A stretch of DNA of 64,000 nucleotides from Solimonas sp. (GCA_030149365.1 JASBRP010000014.1:120778-184777); one strand, 5' to 3'. Counted from the first letter of the stretch, positions 36,284 through 45,452 are shown. Numbers and translations are program-made. Notes: generated by a model not told the origin, from the letters alone.

Positions 36284-36433
36284 ATCAACGCTCCTGACCA
36301 GTACATAAGTTGTGGTCGGGAGTGTCGATAGGCCCGAGCTTAATTTATCCACAAGGTCTTGCAAGCCCAAAAGCCGACTCGCTCTCGGGACTGTTCTCCC
36401 TGGTTCTGAGATGACGTATTCAGAGAGGGGCTA

Positions 36434-38074
36434 CTACTCGTGAGCCCTCGCCACCAACCTCGCCACAGGCGCCCCCACCCCCAGCGTCCCGAACACCAGC
36501 CCATGCTCCCCACCCAGCCGTGAGCTGCAGAAAGCGTTCGCTACATCGGCACTGCCCGCACGCAGCAAGATAGAACCCTGCAGCGCCAGCGCCATACGCT
36601 CCACCACCATGCGCGAACGCAGTTCCAGCGTGGTGCGGTCTTCCAGGGTCTGTTCCAGCCAGCCGATCTCGCGGTCGAGGTCGGGGTGTTCGCCCTTGGC
36701 GGCGAGCAGTTCGCCGAACAGGGCCTCGCGGGTCTCGGGCTCCTTGTTGAGGGCGCGCAGCACGTCCAGGCACTGGATGTTGCCGCTGCCTTCCCAGATG
36801 GAGTTCAGCGGGGCCTGGCGGTAGAGGCGCGGCAGGCTGGTCTCTTCCACGTAGCCGGCGCCGCCCAGGCACTCCTGTGCCTCGTTGACCAGTGCGGGCG
36901 TGCGCTTGCAGATCCAGTACTTGCCGATGGCGGTGCCGACGCGGGCCAGCGCGGCTTCGCCGGGGTGGCGGGTGGAGGCGTCCACGGCGCGGGCGATGCG
37001 CATGGTCAGCGCCACGGCGGCCTCGGTTTCCAGGGCCAGATCAGCCAGCACGTTCTGCATCAGCGGCTGCTCGGCCAGCAGGTGGCCGAAGGCCTTACGG
37101 TGCCGGGTGTGGTGCAGGGCCTGCACCAGGGCCTGACGCATCAGGCCGGAGGAGCCGATCATGCAGTCCAGGCGCGTGAGGGCGACCATCTCCAGGATGG
37201 TGGCGACGCCGCGGCCTTCCTTGCCCAGGAGCTGGGCGTAGGCGCCGAGGAACTCCACCTCGGAGGAGGCATTGCTCCAGTCGCCGAGCTTGTCCTTGAG
37301 GCGCTGGATGCGGATGGCGTTGCGCGAGCCGTCCGGGCGGATCTTGGGCATCAGGAAACAGCCCAGGCCGGCATCGGTGTAGGCCAGCACCAGCCAGGCG
37401 TCGCACATGGGTGCGGAGAAGAACCACTTGTGGCCGACGATCTCGTAGCTGCCGTCGGCCTGCAGGTAGGCGCGCGTGGTGTTGGCGCGCACGTCGGAGC
37501 CGCCCTGCTTTTCGGTCATGCCCATGCCGATGGTGCAGCCGGTCTTCTCTCCGGGGGGCAGCACACGGGCGTCGTACTCGGTGGAGGTGATGCGCGGCAG
37601 CCACAGCCTGGCCAGCTCCGGCGAGTGGTTGATGGCCGGCACGGCGGAGTGCGTCATGGTCAGCGGGCAGCCGGTGCCCTGCTCGGCCTGGTAATGCAGG
37701 TAGGACAGCGCGGCGCGTGCCACCTGGGCGCCGGCCTTGTCGGCATTGCGCCAGGCGTAGGCGTGCACGCCGTACTGCATGCCGAGCTGCATCACGCGGT
37801 GGTAGGCGGGGTGAAACTCCACCTCGTCGATCCGGTGGCCGTAGCGGTCGAAGGTCTTGAGCTTGGGCTTGTTCTCGTTGGCGGTGTAGCCGAGCTCCAT
37901 CAGCTCGCCGCCGGAGACGATGCCGAACTCGTTCAGGTGGGCCTCGGCCCAGCCACCGCCTTCGCGGTGCACGGCCTCGCGCAGCGCGGTGTCGGTGGCG
38001 TAGGCGTTGTAGCGGCCCAGTGGCGGGGCCTGGTTGTCGACGCTGTGGGTGATGAAGCGTTCGGCGACGGTCAT
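36434..38074 (-). CDS. aidB: AidB-like acyl-CoA dehydrogenase
   Basis: 546 residues. HSVDNQAPPLGRYNAYATD, HPAYHRVMQLGM, GMGMTEKQGGSDVRANTTRA, GHKWFFSAP, ERLKDKLG-type block (RLKDKLGDWSNASSEVEF) and RQAPLNSIWEGSGNIQCLDVLR are the AidB signatures; E. coli AidB is the same length. AidB binds FAD and DNA and is induced in the Ada alkylation response; isovaleryl-CoA dehydrogenase activity has been reported as weak. No ada/alkB-repair gene is nearby. Start ATG 38074 matches the AidB N-terminus. Confidence 0.9.
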   Translation of the reverse strand: MTVAERFITHSVDNQAPPLGRYNAYATDTALREAVHREGGGWAEAHLNEFGIVSGGELMELGYTANENKPKLKTFDRYGHRIDEVEFHPAYHRVMQLGMQYGVHAYAWRNADKAGAQVARAALSYLHYQAEQGTGCPLTMTHSAVPAINHSPELARLWLPRITSTEYDARVLPPGEKTGCTIGMGMTEKQGGSDVRANTTRAYLQADGSYEIVGHKWFFSAPMCDAWLVLAYTDAGLGCFLMPKIRPDGSRNAIRIQRLKDKLGDWSNASSEVEFLGAYAQLLGKEGRGVATILEMVALTRLDCMIGSSGLMRQALVQALHHTRHRKAFGHLLAEQPLMQNVLADLALETEAAVALTMRIARAVDASTRHPGEAALARVGTAIGKYWICKRTPALVNEAQECLGGAGYVEETSLPRLYRQAPLNSIWEGSGNIQCLDVLRALNKEPETREALFGELLAAKGEHPDLDREIGWLEQTLEDRTTLELRSRMVVERMALALQGSILLRAGSADVANAFCSSRLGGEHGLVFGTLGVGAPVARLVARAHE

Positions 38075-38202
38075 GGGAACATCCTCCGGAAGATTTGAGG
38101 GGGAGGATAGCTCCGCAGGACGGGGAATTGGGGTTTCCGGGGCGTGCCGTTCATCCTCCGACAGGCCCAGGATAAAGGGCAGCAGGCCTCAGGGGATGCC
38201 GC

Positions 38203-39141
38203 TCACTCCCAGGCCATCTCGCCCGAATACGCCACCGACAGCGCGCCGGCGCCGACGTTGACCGCGGCCACGGCGCTCATGATGGACAGCAGCAGCTTCA
38301 CGCCGCGAGCCTCGCAGGCGGCGCGCAGGTCGCGGAAGCCGGCCAGTTCCTCCATGCGCTCCGGTTCGCCGCCGTAGCTGGCGCAGACGAAGCGGCTGGC
38401 CAGCCAGCCCTCCTCCACCACGCGGGCCACGCGGCGCAGCAGGTAGTTGGCGGCGGACTCCCAGCCGCGGCGGCTGGCCACCATGCGCATGCGGCCATCG
38501 TGCAGCGCCACCACCGGCTTGATGCCCAGCACCTGGCCGGCCACGTGCAGTAGCGAGCCTACGTTCTCGCCGCGCTGGCGCGAGCGCTCGCGCACGTAGG
38601 CCACGTCCTCCGGCACCAGGCAGGAGACGGTGTGGCGGCTGACCTCGCCCAGGTGGGCCAGGATGTCCAGGTAGGCGCGGCCTTCCTGCACCTTGGCGGC
38701 ACACTCGGCGGCCTGCACGCCCAGGCCGGCGAACAGGGTGCCGGAGTCCAGCACGCGCATGGAGAACGGCGCCCGCGCGGCAGCGTCGGCGCGGTATTCG
38801 CGGTAGTTGGAAAGGATGCCCAGCGAGGCCTCGGTGATCTTGCCGTGCAGCGGGCTGCGTTCCTTCCAGATGGGGATGCAGATGACGTGGTCGAAGTCCG
38901 ACACCAGGCGATCCAGGAAGAAGTTGCGGATACGCCCCACGGGGTAGGACTCGGTGCGCGCCTGCAGGCTGCGGCGGCCGATGCGCCCGGTATAGAAATC
39001 CAGCGTGGCCTTGGGCTCGCGCGCGTCGCTGTGCCGCTCGGCGCCGATATGGATCGAGCTGGGCAGCACCTGGATGTTGTGTTCCACCAGAAAGCGCGGC
39101 GGCAGATCGCAGCTCGCGTCGACGACTATCCCTGTCCTCAT
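38203..39141 (-). CDS. DegV family fatty-acid-binding protein
   Basis: 312 residues. The opening GIVVDASCDLP matches the DegV (S/A)D-x-(S/C)(A/C)DLP motif, and VLDSGTLFAGLGVQAAE and GRMRMVASRRG fit the second domain. DegV/FakB proteins bind one fatty acid and, in Gram-positives, present it to FakA kinase. No FakA-like gene is in the window. Start ATG 39141 fits the family N-terminus. Placed between aidB and the alkane hydroxylase regulator, it may act in fatty acid handling. Confidence 0.88.
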   Translation of the reverse strand: MRTGIVVDASCDLPPRFLVEHNIQVLPSSIHIGAERHSDAREPKATLDFYTGRIGRRSLQARTESYPVGRIRNFFLDRLVSDFDHVICIPIWKERSPLHGKITEASLGILSNYREYRADAAARAPFSMRVLDSGTLFAGLGVQAAECAAKVQEGRAYLDILAHLGEVSRHTVSCLVPEDVAYVRERSRQRGENVGSLLHVAGQVLGIKPVVALHDGRMRMVASRRGWESAANYLLRRVARVVEEGWLASRFVCASYGGEPERMEELAGFRDLRAACEARGVKLLLSIMSAVAAVNVGAGALSVAYSGEMAWE

Positions 39142-39289
39142 CCGCACTCCCCCGGGGTGCACCGCGCCCGGTGGGCCGGGCTGCTCTAAGACCGCTAGGT
39201 TGTCATGCCGCGCACGAGGTGTCGATTCCACACCGGCATTCCCATGGCCCGGGAACGTCGTCTCGCTGTTCCCTGGCGGCAGGAGCGCT

Positions 39290-40306
39290 TCAGCCCGCCT
39301 GGCTGCGCCAGTCGCGCGGGCTCATGCCGGTGTCGCGCTTGAACGCGCGGCTGAAGTTGGCGGCGTCGGTGTAGCCCAGCTCGTGCGCGATCTGCGTCAC
39401 CGACAGGCGCCCGGCCTCCAGCAGGGCGCAGGCGCGCTCACGCAGGATTTCCTGCTGCAACGCGCGGAAGCCGCTGCCCTCGCGCTGCAGGTGGCGATCC
39501 AGCGTGCGAGCGGAGAGGTTGAGCGTGTGCGCCAGGTCTTCCAGCGACGGCAAGCCGCCGCTGGCCTCGCGCAGCATCATGCGAATCCAGTCGGCCACGC
39601 GGCCTTCCGACACGGCGTCGGTCAGCAGCGCGCGGCAGCGGTCCTCGGCGAGCTTCAGCGCCGTGGCGTCCGCCAGCGCCGGCGCACGGCCCATGACCGC
39701 CGCGGACATCAGCATGCGTACGCCAGTGCCGTCCCAGCCGAACTGCACGCGCGCGCCTTCCAGGTCGGCGTAGCGCGCGGCATGCGGCGGCTCGGCAATG
39801 GATATCTGCATCTGGTAGCGCGGCAAGCGCTCGCCCAGCAATTCCTGCAGCGCGTTGTGGATGCCGGCCGCCACCGCCTCCAGGTGGAACACCAGGGCGC
39901 GGTGGCTCAGCGGCAGCACCGGCTCGAAGCGGATCTCGGCGGAGGAGGCATCCAACCGGTAGCCCATGCGCACGGTCGGCGAGATCAGCCGGAAGAAGCG
40001 CGAAGTGAGCCGCATCGCGTAGTCCAGCGTCGGGCTGCTGAGGATGCCGTAGCCCACGATGCTGTGTGCCGAAAGGCGCAGCGAGCGCCCGAGCTCGAAG
40101 GCAAGGTCGCTGCGCCCCACCGCCGCCTCGGACTCGGCGATCAGGTTCTCCACCTGGTCCAGCCGCAGCATCGCGTCGGCCGCCAGCAGTTGCTCGCGGC
40201 GCAGGCCCGCGCGCTGCAGCAGCGGCAAGGGGTCCACGCCCATGCGCAGCAGCACTTCTCCCATGCGCAGGTAGTAGCGGGCCGGCAGTTCCGGGTATTG
40301 GGCCAT
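39290..40306 (-). CDS. AraC family regulator divergent from alkB
   Basis: 338 residues. An N-terminal arabinose-binding-type domain (about 10-200, with SAHSIVGYGILSSPTLDYAM) is followed by two helix-turn-helix units: LPSLEDLAHTLNLSARTLDRHL and SVTQIAHELGYTDAANFSRAFKRDTGMSP. This architecture matches regulators of alkane, fatty acid or lipase genes. It is divergent from alkB, and direct repeats at 40316-40351 look like its binding sites. ATG 40306 is used; a TTG at 40321 is in frame. Confidence 0.9.
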   Translation of the reverse strand: MAQYPELPARYYLRMGEVLLRMGVDPLPLLQRAGLRREQLLAADAMLRLDQVENLIAESEAAVGRSDLAFELGRSLRLSAHSIVGYGILSSPTLDYAMRLTSRFFRLISPTVRMGYRLDASSAEIRFEPVLPLSHRALVFHLEAVAAGIHNALQELLGERLPRYQMQISIAEPPHAARYADLEGARVQFGWDGTGVRMLMSAAVMGRAPALADATALKLAEDRCRALLTDAVSEGRVADWIRMMLREASGGLPSLEDLAHTLNLSARTLDRHLQREGSGFRALQQEILRERACALLEAGRLSVTQIAHELGYTDAANFSRAFKRDTGMSPRDWRSQAG

Positions 40307-40315
40307 GGAATGCAG

Positions 40316-40351
40316 TGTCAATAAATGACAAGTTCATGTCAAGAAATGACA
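40316..40351. promoter_or_regulatory. Direct repeats, probable AraC-type activator sites
   Basis: Two copies of TGTCAA(T/G)AAATGACA at 40316-40330 and 40337-40351. Start-to-start spacing is 21 bp, two helical turns, typical for AraC-family half-site pairs. They lie between the regulator gene and alkB. Confidence 0.65.
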
Positions 40352-40416
40352 GGTCCGCAGAGGGGCGCAGGCGCAGCATGTGATCCAGGCAATGACTTCT
40401 AGAGAGGAGATTCGAC

Positions 40417-41604
40417 ATGACGACTCAAACCCTGGCGACCGGGACCCCCGCGGCCTGGAAGGACGGCAAGCGCGGCCTGTGGATGATGGGCGTGCTGTGG
40501 CCGGCCCTGCCGCTGATCAGCGCGGCGCTGGCGTTGTCCACCGGCATGGGCCTGTTCTGGTGGCTGACCCCGGTGGTGATCTACGGCGTGCTGCCGCTGC
40601 TGGACCGCCTGGTGGGCGAGGACCGCGTCAACGCGCCGGAATCGGCCGTGGCGGCGCTGGAGAATGACCGCTACTACCGCATGGCCACCTTCCTGTTCAT
40701 CCCCGTGCAGTACATCTGCCTGATCGGCGGCGCCTGGCTGGCAGTGAGCGGCGGCCTGCCGGCGCTGGACATCCTGGGCCTGGCGGTCTCGGTGGGCCTG
40801 GTCAGCGGCGCGGGCATCAACACCGCGCACGAGCTGGGCCACAAGCGCGAGAACCTGGAGCGCTGGCTGGCGCGCATCACGCTGGCTCCGGCGATGTACG
40901 GCCACTTCTACGTGGAGCACAACCGCGGCCACCACGTGCGCGTGGCCACGCCGGAAGACCCGGCCTCCTCGCGCCTGGGCGAGAGCTTCTACGCCTTCTG
41001 GCCGCGCAGCGTCTGGGGCAGCCTGACCTCCGCCTGGCACCTGGAGAAGGTGCGCCTGGAACGCCAGGGCAAGAGCGTGTGGAACTGGCGCAACGACAAC
41101 CTGCAGAGCTGGGCGATGACGCTGGTGCTGTTCGGCGCGCTGGCCCTGTGGCTCGGTCCCATCGTGCTGCCCTTCCTGATCTTCCAGGGCTTCATCGGCT
41201 TCTCGCTGCTCGAGGTGGTGAACTACCTGGAGCACTACGGCCTGGTGCGCCAGAAGGAAGCCAGCGGCCGCTATGAGCGCTGCAAGCCGGAGCACTCCTG
41301 GAACAGCAACCACACCGTCACCAACCTGATGCTGTACCACCTGCAGCGCCACTCGGACCACCACGCCAACCCCATGCGCCGCTACCAGGCCCTGCGCCAC
41401 TTCGAGCAGGCCCCGCAGCTGCCCTCGGGCTACGCCGGCATGATCGTGGTGGCCATGATCCCGCCGCTGTGGCGCTCGCTGATGGACAAGCGCGTGCTGG
41501 CCCACTACCAGGGCGACGTGACCCGCGCCAACATCCATCCGCCGGTGCGGGAGAAGATCCTGGCGAAGTACGGCGCCATGCAGCCCCAGACCGTGGAGGC
41601 CTGA
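40417..41604 (+). CDS. alkB: Alkane 1-monooxygenase (AlkB)
   Basis: 395-residue integral membrane di-iron hydroxylase, close to the usual 400. All AlkB His motifs are seen: HELGHK (138-143), EHNRGHH (167-173), NYLEHYGL (H273) and LQRHSDHH (309-316). Six helices are expected, the first near residues 22-60. It hydroxylates medium- to long-chain n-alkanes to 1-alkanols using rubredoxin electrons. GAGGAG precedes the ATG. Two rubredoxin genes follow at once; no rubredoxin reductase is in the window. Confidence 0.96.
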   Translation: MTTQTLATGTPAAWKDGKRGLWMMGVLWPALPLISAALALSTGMGLFWWLTPVVIYGVLPLLDRLVGEDRVNAPESAVAALENDRYYRMATFLFIPVQYICLIGGAWLAVSGGLPALDILGLAVSVGLVSGAGINTAHELGHKRENLERWLARITLAPAMYGHFYVEHNRGHHVRVATPEDPASSRLGESFYAFWPRSVWGSLTSAWHLEKVRLERQGKSVWNWRNDNLQSWAMTLVLFGALALWLGPIVLPFLIFQGFIGFSLLEVVNYLEHYGLVRQKEASGRYERCKPEHSWNSNHTVTNLMLYHLQRHSDHHANPMRRYQALRHFEQAPQLPSGYAGMIVVAMIPPLWRSLMDKRVLAHYQGDVTRANIHPPVREKILAKYGAMQPQTVEA

Positions 41605-41606
41605 TC

Positions 41607-41783
41607 ATGGACCGCTATGAGTGCAACGGCTGCAGCTACGTCTACGACGAGAGCAAGGGCGACATCCACAACGGCTATCCCGCCGGCACGCGCTTCAGCG
41701 CACTGCCTGCCGACTGGTGCTGCCCGGACTGCGCGGTGCGCGAGAAGCCGGACTTCCTGAAGCTGGCAGAGGCCGCGGCATGA
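41607..41783 (+). CDS. Rubredoxin, AlkG1-like
   Basis: 58 residues with the four iron Cys in CNGC and [16 protein letters not shown] carries an Arg after the second Cys pair, as in AlkG1-type rubredoxins, which were reported unable to replace the AlkB electron donor. It begins 2 nt after alkB. The ATG of the second rubredoxin overlaps its stop (ATGA), so they are translated as a pair. Confidence 0.92.
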   Translation: MDRYECNGCSYVYDESKGDIHNGYPAGTRFSALPADWCCPDCAVREKPDFLKLAEAAA

Positions 41784-41956
41784 AGACCTGGGCCTGCGTC
41801 ACCTGCGGCGTGATCTACGACGAAGCGCTGGGCTGGCCCGATGATGGCATCCCCGCAGGCACGCGCTGGGAGGACGTGCCGGAGGACTGGACCTGCCCGG
41901 ATTGCGGGGCGGCCAAGGGAGAGTTCGAAATGCAACTCGTGAAGGCTGCTGCTTAA
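41780..41956 (+). CDS. Rubredoxin, AlkG2-like
   Basis: 58 residues: [13 protein letters not shown] and [13 protein letters not shown] hold the four iron-ligand Cys. This is the classic electron-transfer form (AlkG2 type), with CPDCG and no Arg insertion, and is the likely electron donor of AlkB. It overlaps the first rubredoxin gene by 4 nt and ends the alkB operon at a 20-bp terminator. Confidence 0.93.
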   Translation: MKTWACVTCGVIYDEALGWPDDGIPAGTRWEDVPEDWTCPDCGAAKGEFEMQLVKAAA

Positions 41957-41991
41957 CAAACTCCCCTCTCCCGCGAGGGGGAGGGGTTCCA

Positions 41992-42034
41992 GAAACGCAG
42001 AAGGCCCGGTTATCAACCGGGCCTTCTGCGTTTC
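41992..42034. terminator. Strong bidirectional terminator
   Basis: A perfect 20-bp stem with arms 41992-42011 and 42015-42034 and an ATC loop; the arms begin GAAA and end TTTC, giving short T runs both ways. It lies between the alkB operon and the convergent unknown gene. Confidence 0.85.
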
Positions 42035-42081
42035 AACCATTCACCCTTCAACAGGCGCAGAACAAATAACCTGCAGAGCCC

Positions 42082-42501
42082 TCAAGCCCTGCAATGCTCC
42101 CCCACCCGCTCCAGCAACTGCCGGCGCCGCCGTACCGCACGGCGGCCGCTGCGCAGTTCGGCGCGCGCGATGCTGCGCACGTCCTCGATCAGCGGCGACA
42201 ACTGCGACACCGGATTCTCGCAGCCGCTGTTGATCAGCTCCGAGTACAGCAGGTGCTGGAACGGCCGGCCGATGCGGCCCAGCAACTCCTGGCCTTCCGA
42301 ACTCTCGGCCACCGGCCGCAAGGCACCACGGTGCTCGCGCACGGACTCCCAGAAGCTCTGCAGGCCCGCGCAGAGGCGCTGGTAGCCGGCGGGTAGCGCG
42401 GCGGTGGCATCGGCCACCTCGCCCGCCATGTCGCGCAGCAGGTCGCGGAAGCTGTCCGCTGCAGCGTCGGCCGGGGAGATCACATGCGAGGTCGTGTTCA
42501 T
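42082..42501 (-). CDS. Hypothetical helical protein
   Basis: 139 residues, predicted mainly helical, no signal peptide. A basic end (RAELRSGRRAVRRRRQLLERV) might bind nucleic acid. I do not recognise a family. Codon use is normal for the window. It stands alone between the alkB operon terminator and the gap before the MAPEG gene. Confidence 0.6.
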   Translation of the reverse strand: MNTTSHVISPADAAADSFRDLLRDMAGEVADATAALPAGYQRLCAGLQSFWESVREHRGALRPVAESSEGQELLGRIGRPFQHLLYSELINSGCENPVSQLSPLIEDVRSIARAELRSGRRAVRRRRQLLERVGEHCRA

Positions 42502-42812
42502 GGCGAGGCATTCTGCTCGTGCACCGCAGCGCGGGCGATGACCGCAAAGGCCATCTGGAACGAGCGGCGGAGAGCAGCCGGTGAACGGCCGGGCCGTACT
42601 CCATCCCCCGAAAGCGATGGGTGATTTTCCTACAGGCGCGGCCTGCGGGCGCTGACGCGCGGTCTGGGCTCATTCGCCGGGCGCGCAAACCAGGCGCCCG
42701 TTACGCTTCTGCTGCGGTACCGGGGGCCAAGGATGGCCACCGGCTTTTCCTGGCTCGGGGCGGTTGCGGCATGATGCGCGCACCCTCTTCTCCCACTGCC
42801 CAGGATTTCCCC
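42502..42812. other. Intergenic region between divergent genes
   Basis: 311 nt upstream of both the hypothetical protein and the MAPEG gene. An open frame runs from 42621 in phase with the MAPEG gene, but its sequence is not conserved-looking. I see no repeat, operator or RNA gene here; it presumably holds two promoters. Confidence 0.4.
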
Positions 42813-43232
42813 ATGACCGCTCCGATGCTCGCCCCCGTGATCACCCTGGTGCTGTGGACCTTCGTGGTCTGGGGCTGGATGTATGCCACGCGCATCCCCG
42901 CCATCATCCAGAGCAAGATGGTGCTGAACCCGCAGGCCCCGCGCGGCGAGCAGATGAACCAGCTGCCCGCCAACGTTCGCTGGAAGGCTGACAACTACAA
43001 CCACCTGATGGAGCAGCCCACGCTGTTCTACGCCGTGGGCCTGGCCCTGGCGGTGGCGGGCGACGCCACCTCGCTGAGCCTGGGCCTGGCCTGGGCATAT
43101 GTCGGCCTGCGCGTGGTGCACAGCCTGGTGCAGGCGCTGATCAACATCATCCAGGTGCGCTTCGCGTTGTTCTTCCTGTCCTCGCTGGTGCTGCTGGCGC
43201 TGACGATCCGCGCGGCGCTGCTGGTGTTCTGA
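42813..43232 (+). CDS. MAPEG family membrane protein
   Basis: 139 residues with four hydrophobic segments. RWKADNYNHLMEQPTLFYAVGLAL and AYVGLRVVHSLVQALINIIQVRF are the MAPEG hallmarks (ExP..F and R..H). Eukaryotic relatives are glutathione-dependent; bacterial ones are mostly uncharacterised. Its stop overlaps the ATG of the next membrane protein by one base (TGATG), so the two are coupled. Confidence 0.9.
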   Translation: MTAPMLAPVITLVLWTFVVWGWMYATRIPAIIQSKMVLNPQAPRGEQMNQLPANVRWKADNYNHLMEQPTLFYAVGLALAVAGDATSLSLGLAWAYVGLRVVHSLVQALINIIQVRFALFFLSSLVLLALTIRAALLVF

Positions 43233-43765
43233 TGCCCGGGGTGTCGCTTACCGCGCTGTTCCGCTTCTTCCTGGGCCTGACGCTGGCGCTGACCGCAGTG
43301 CTCGGCCTGCTGGACCTGGGGCTGCGCAATGCGGTGTCGCCCCAGGGCATCGTGTCCTTCGAGTTCTGCGGCTATGCGGGGAACTGCGAGGCAATGTTGG
43401 CGGCCTGGGGTGAGCGCGGGCGGGCGCTGGCCATGCTGGTACAGGGCCTGGATTACCTCTACCTGTTCGCCTACTCCGGCTTCGGCTGCACGGCCTTGCT
43501 GCTGCTGGCGCGCCGGGTGCCGCCGGTGCTGCAGCGCTTCACCGCAGGTCTCGGCTGGTTTGCCCTGCTGGCGGGCGCGGCGGACGCGATTGAGAACCTG
43601 GCGCTGATCCGCCTGCTGATGGGCGATACCGCACTGGAGACGGCAAGGCTGGCCGGGCACTTCGCCAGCGCCAAGTTCGCCATCGTGGGCCTGTCGCTGG
43701 CGTGGATGCTGGCCTGCTGGCTGTGCTTCGTGGTCGTCCGCAGGCCTGCCGGGGTGTCGGCATAG
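43232..43765 (+). CDS. Membrane protein of unknown function
   Basis: 177 residues with four transmembrane stretches (about 10-30, 72-92, 105-122, 145-168). A short loop carries CGYAGNC, where two Cys could pair outside the membrane. No family recognised. Translationally coupled to the MAPEG gene. Followed 130 nt later by an MFS exporter. Confidence 0.7.
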   Translation: MPGVSLTALFRFFLGLTLALTAVLGLLDLGLRNAVSPQGIVSFEFCGYAGNCEAMLAAWGERGRALAMLVQGLDYLYLFAYSGFGCTALLLLARRVPPVLQRFTAGLGWFALLAGAADAIENLALIRLLMGDTALETARLAGHFASAKFAIVGLSLAWMLACWLCFVVVRRPAGVSA

Positions 43766-43895
43766 CGCCGTTCTGCGGACGCCGGGAAACGATTTTTAAC
43801 TGCCGTTGTCGATTCCGGCCTGGTTCGTTCGACGCATCAACAGAACGGACCGCTGCCGGCATCTCTCCGGCTGCCCGAATGTGAAGAAAAAGATC

Positions 43896-45353
43896 ATGAA
43901 CGACAAGACGAATCCCCCGGTCGCCGTATCCGACCGCGGCCGCTGGCTGGCGCTATACCTACTGTGTACCGGCGTGCTGATGATCGTACTCGACACCACG
44001 GTGGTGACCGTGGCCCTGCCCACCCTGCAGGCGGAGCTGGGCTTTTCCGGCACGTCCATCGTCTGGGTGCTCAACGCCTACATGCTCACCTACGGCGGCT
44101 TCCTGCTGCTGGGCGGGCGCCTGGGCGATCTCTACGGCCAGCGCCGCTGGTTCCTGATCGGCCTCGCCGGCTTCACCGGCGCCTCGCTGGCCTGCGGCCT
44201 GGCTCAGTCGCAACTGGTGCTGGTGGTGGCGCGCGCGGTGCAGGGCCTGGGCGGCGCCATCGTCACCGCGGTGGCTCTGTCGCTGATCATGAATCTCTTC
44301 CAGGAAGGGCGTGAGCGCGCCCAGGCCATGGGCATCTACGGCTTCGTCTGCGCGGCCGGCGGCAGCCTGGGCGAGGTGCTGGGCGGCGTGCTCACCGACT
44401 GGTTCGGCTGGGAGTCCATCTTCCTGATCAACCTGCCGATCGGCGTGGCGGTGTACTTTTACTGCCTGAAGCTGCTGCCGGCCGACCAGGCGCCGGAGCA
44501 GCGCGGCCGCCTCGACGTGGGCGGGGCCGTCACCGGCACGCTGGGCCTGATGCTGGCGGTATATGCGGTGGTGGACGGCAACCGCGTGGGCTGGACCTCC
44601 GTGCAGACCCTGGGCCTGGGCGGCGCGGCGGCGGCGCTGCTGGCGCTGTTCCTGGTGATCGAGGCGCGCGTGCCCCAGCCGCTGATGCCGCTGCGCCTGT
44701 TCCGGCTGCGCAACATCGCGGTGTCCAACATCGTCGCCGTGCTGTGGGCCGCGGGCATGTTCGCCTGGTTCGTGATCAGCGCGCTCTACATGCAGCACGT
44801 CCTGGGCTATGACCCGATGCGCGTGGGCCTGGCCTTCCTGCCGGCCGACGGCATCATGGCGCTGTTCTCGGCGGGCCTGTCGGCACGCATGGTGATGCGC
44901 TACGGTATCCGCACGCCGATGTGGCTGGGCCTGCTGATCGCCGCCATCGGCCTGGCGCTATTCGCGCGCGCGCCGCTGGACGGCACGTTCCTGGTCGACG
45001 TGCTGCCCGGCATGGTGCTGCTGGGCCTGGGCGGCGGCATGGCCTTCAACCCCGTGCTGCTGGCCGCGATGAACGACGTGGATGCCAGCGAATCGGGCCT
45101 GGCCTCGGGCGTGGTCAACACCGCCTTCATGATGGGCGGTGCGCTGGGCCTGGCGGTGCTGGCCAGCTTTGCCGATGCCCACACCTCCGGCCTGCAGCAG
45201 GCCGGCACCGAGGCGCGCGAGGCATTGGCCAGCGGCTACCGCCGCGCCTTCCTGATCGGCGCCGTGCTGACGGCATTGGGTGCGCTCATCGGCGGGCTGC
45301 TGCTGCGGCCCAAGCCGATGCAGGATGGGATGCCGCCGGTGCATGCGGGCTGA
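43896..45353 (+). CDS. DHA2 (EmrB/QacA-type) MFS exporter
   Basis: 485 residues with about 14 membrane segments. Family signatures: LDTTVVTVALPTLQAEL in helix 1, GGRLGDLYGQRRWF (motif A), and LGEVLGGVLTDWFGWESIFLINLP (motif C and following loop). It should export hydrophobic drugs or metabolites by proton antiport. Start ATG 43896 follows a weak purine-rich stretch. Followed by a REP-like element; the nearby tetR points the other way and probably does not control it. Confidence 0.92.
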   Translation: MNDKTNPPVAVSDRGRWLALYLLCTGVLMIVLDTTVVTVALPTLQAELGFSGTSIVWVLNAYMLTYGGFLLLGGRLGDLYGQRRWFLIGLAGFTGASLACGLAQSQLVLVVARAVQGLGGAIVTAVALSLIMNLFQEGRERAQAMGIYGFVCAAGGSLGEVLGGVLTDWFGWESIFLINLPIGVAVYFYCLKLLPADQAPEQRGRLDVGGAVTGTLGLMLAVYAVVDGNRVGWTSVQTLGLGGAAAALLALFLVIEARVPQPLMPLRLFRLRNIAVSNIVAVLWAAGMFAWFVISALYMQHVLGYDPMRVGLAFLPADGIMALFSAGLSARMVMRYGIRTPMWLGLLIAAIGLALFARAPLDGTFLVDVLPGMVLLGLGGGMAFNPVLLAAMNDVDASESGLASGVVNTAFMMGGALGLAVLASFADAHTSGLQQAGTEAREALASGYRRAFLIGAVLTALGALIGGLLLRPKPMQDGMPPVHAG

Positions 45354-45365
45354 TCAGGCACCCCA

Positions 45366-45425
45366 GTCGCCGGCAAGCCGGCTCCTACAAACGCGAGCCC
45401 ATGTAGGAGCCAGCTTGCTGGCGAC
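45366..45425. repeat. REP-like palindrome (GTAGGAGCCGGC type)
   Basis: Two 24-nt arms at 45366-45389 and 45402-45425, TCGCCGGCAAGCCGGCTCC plus TACA and its near complement. This is the well-known Pseudomonas/Xanthomonas repeat GTAGGAGC(C/T)GGCTTGCCGGCGA as an inverted pair, between two convergent genes. Confidence 0.85.
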
Positions 45426-45452
45426 CGCTGCAATCCGGAGTACCGCCAAACC

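Noticed and set aside
36345..36353. Perfect DnaA-box sequence TTATCCACA
   Set aside because: It is single, with no cluster of further boxes, AT-rich unwinding region or dnaA/dnaN/parAB genes nearby, so it is not evidence of an origin.
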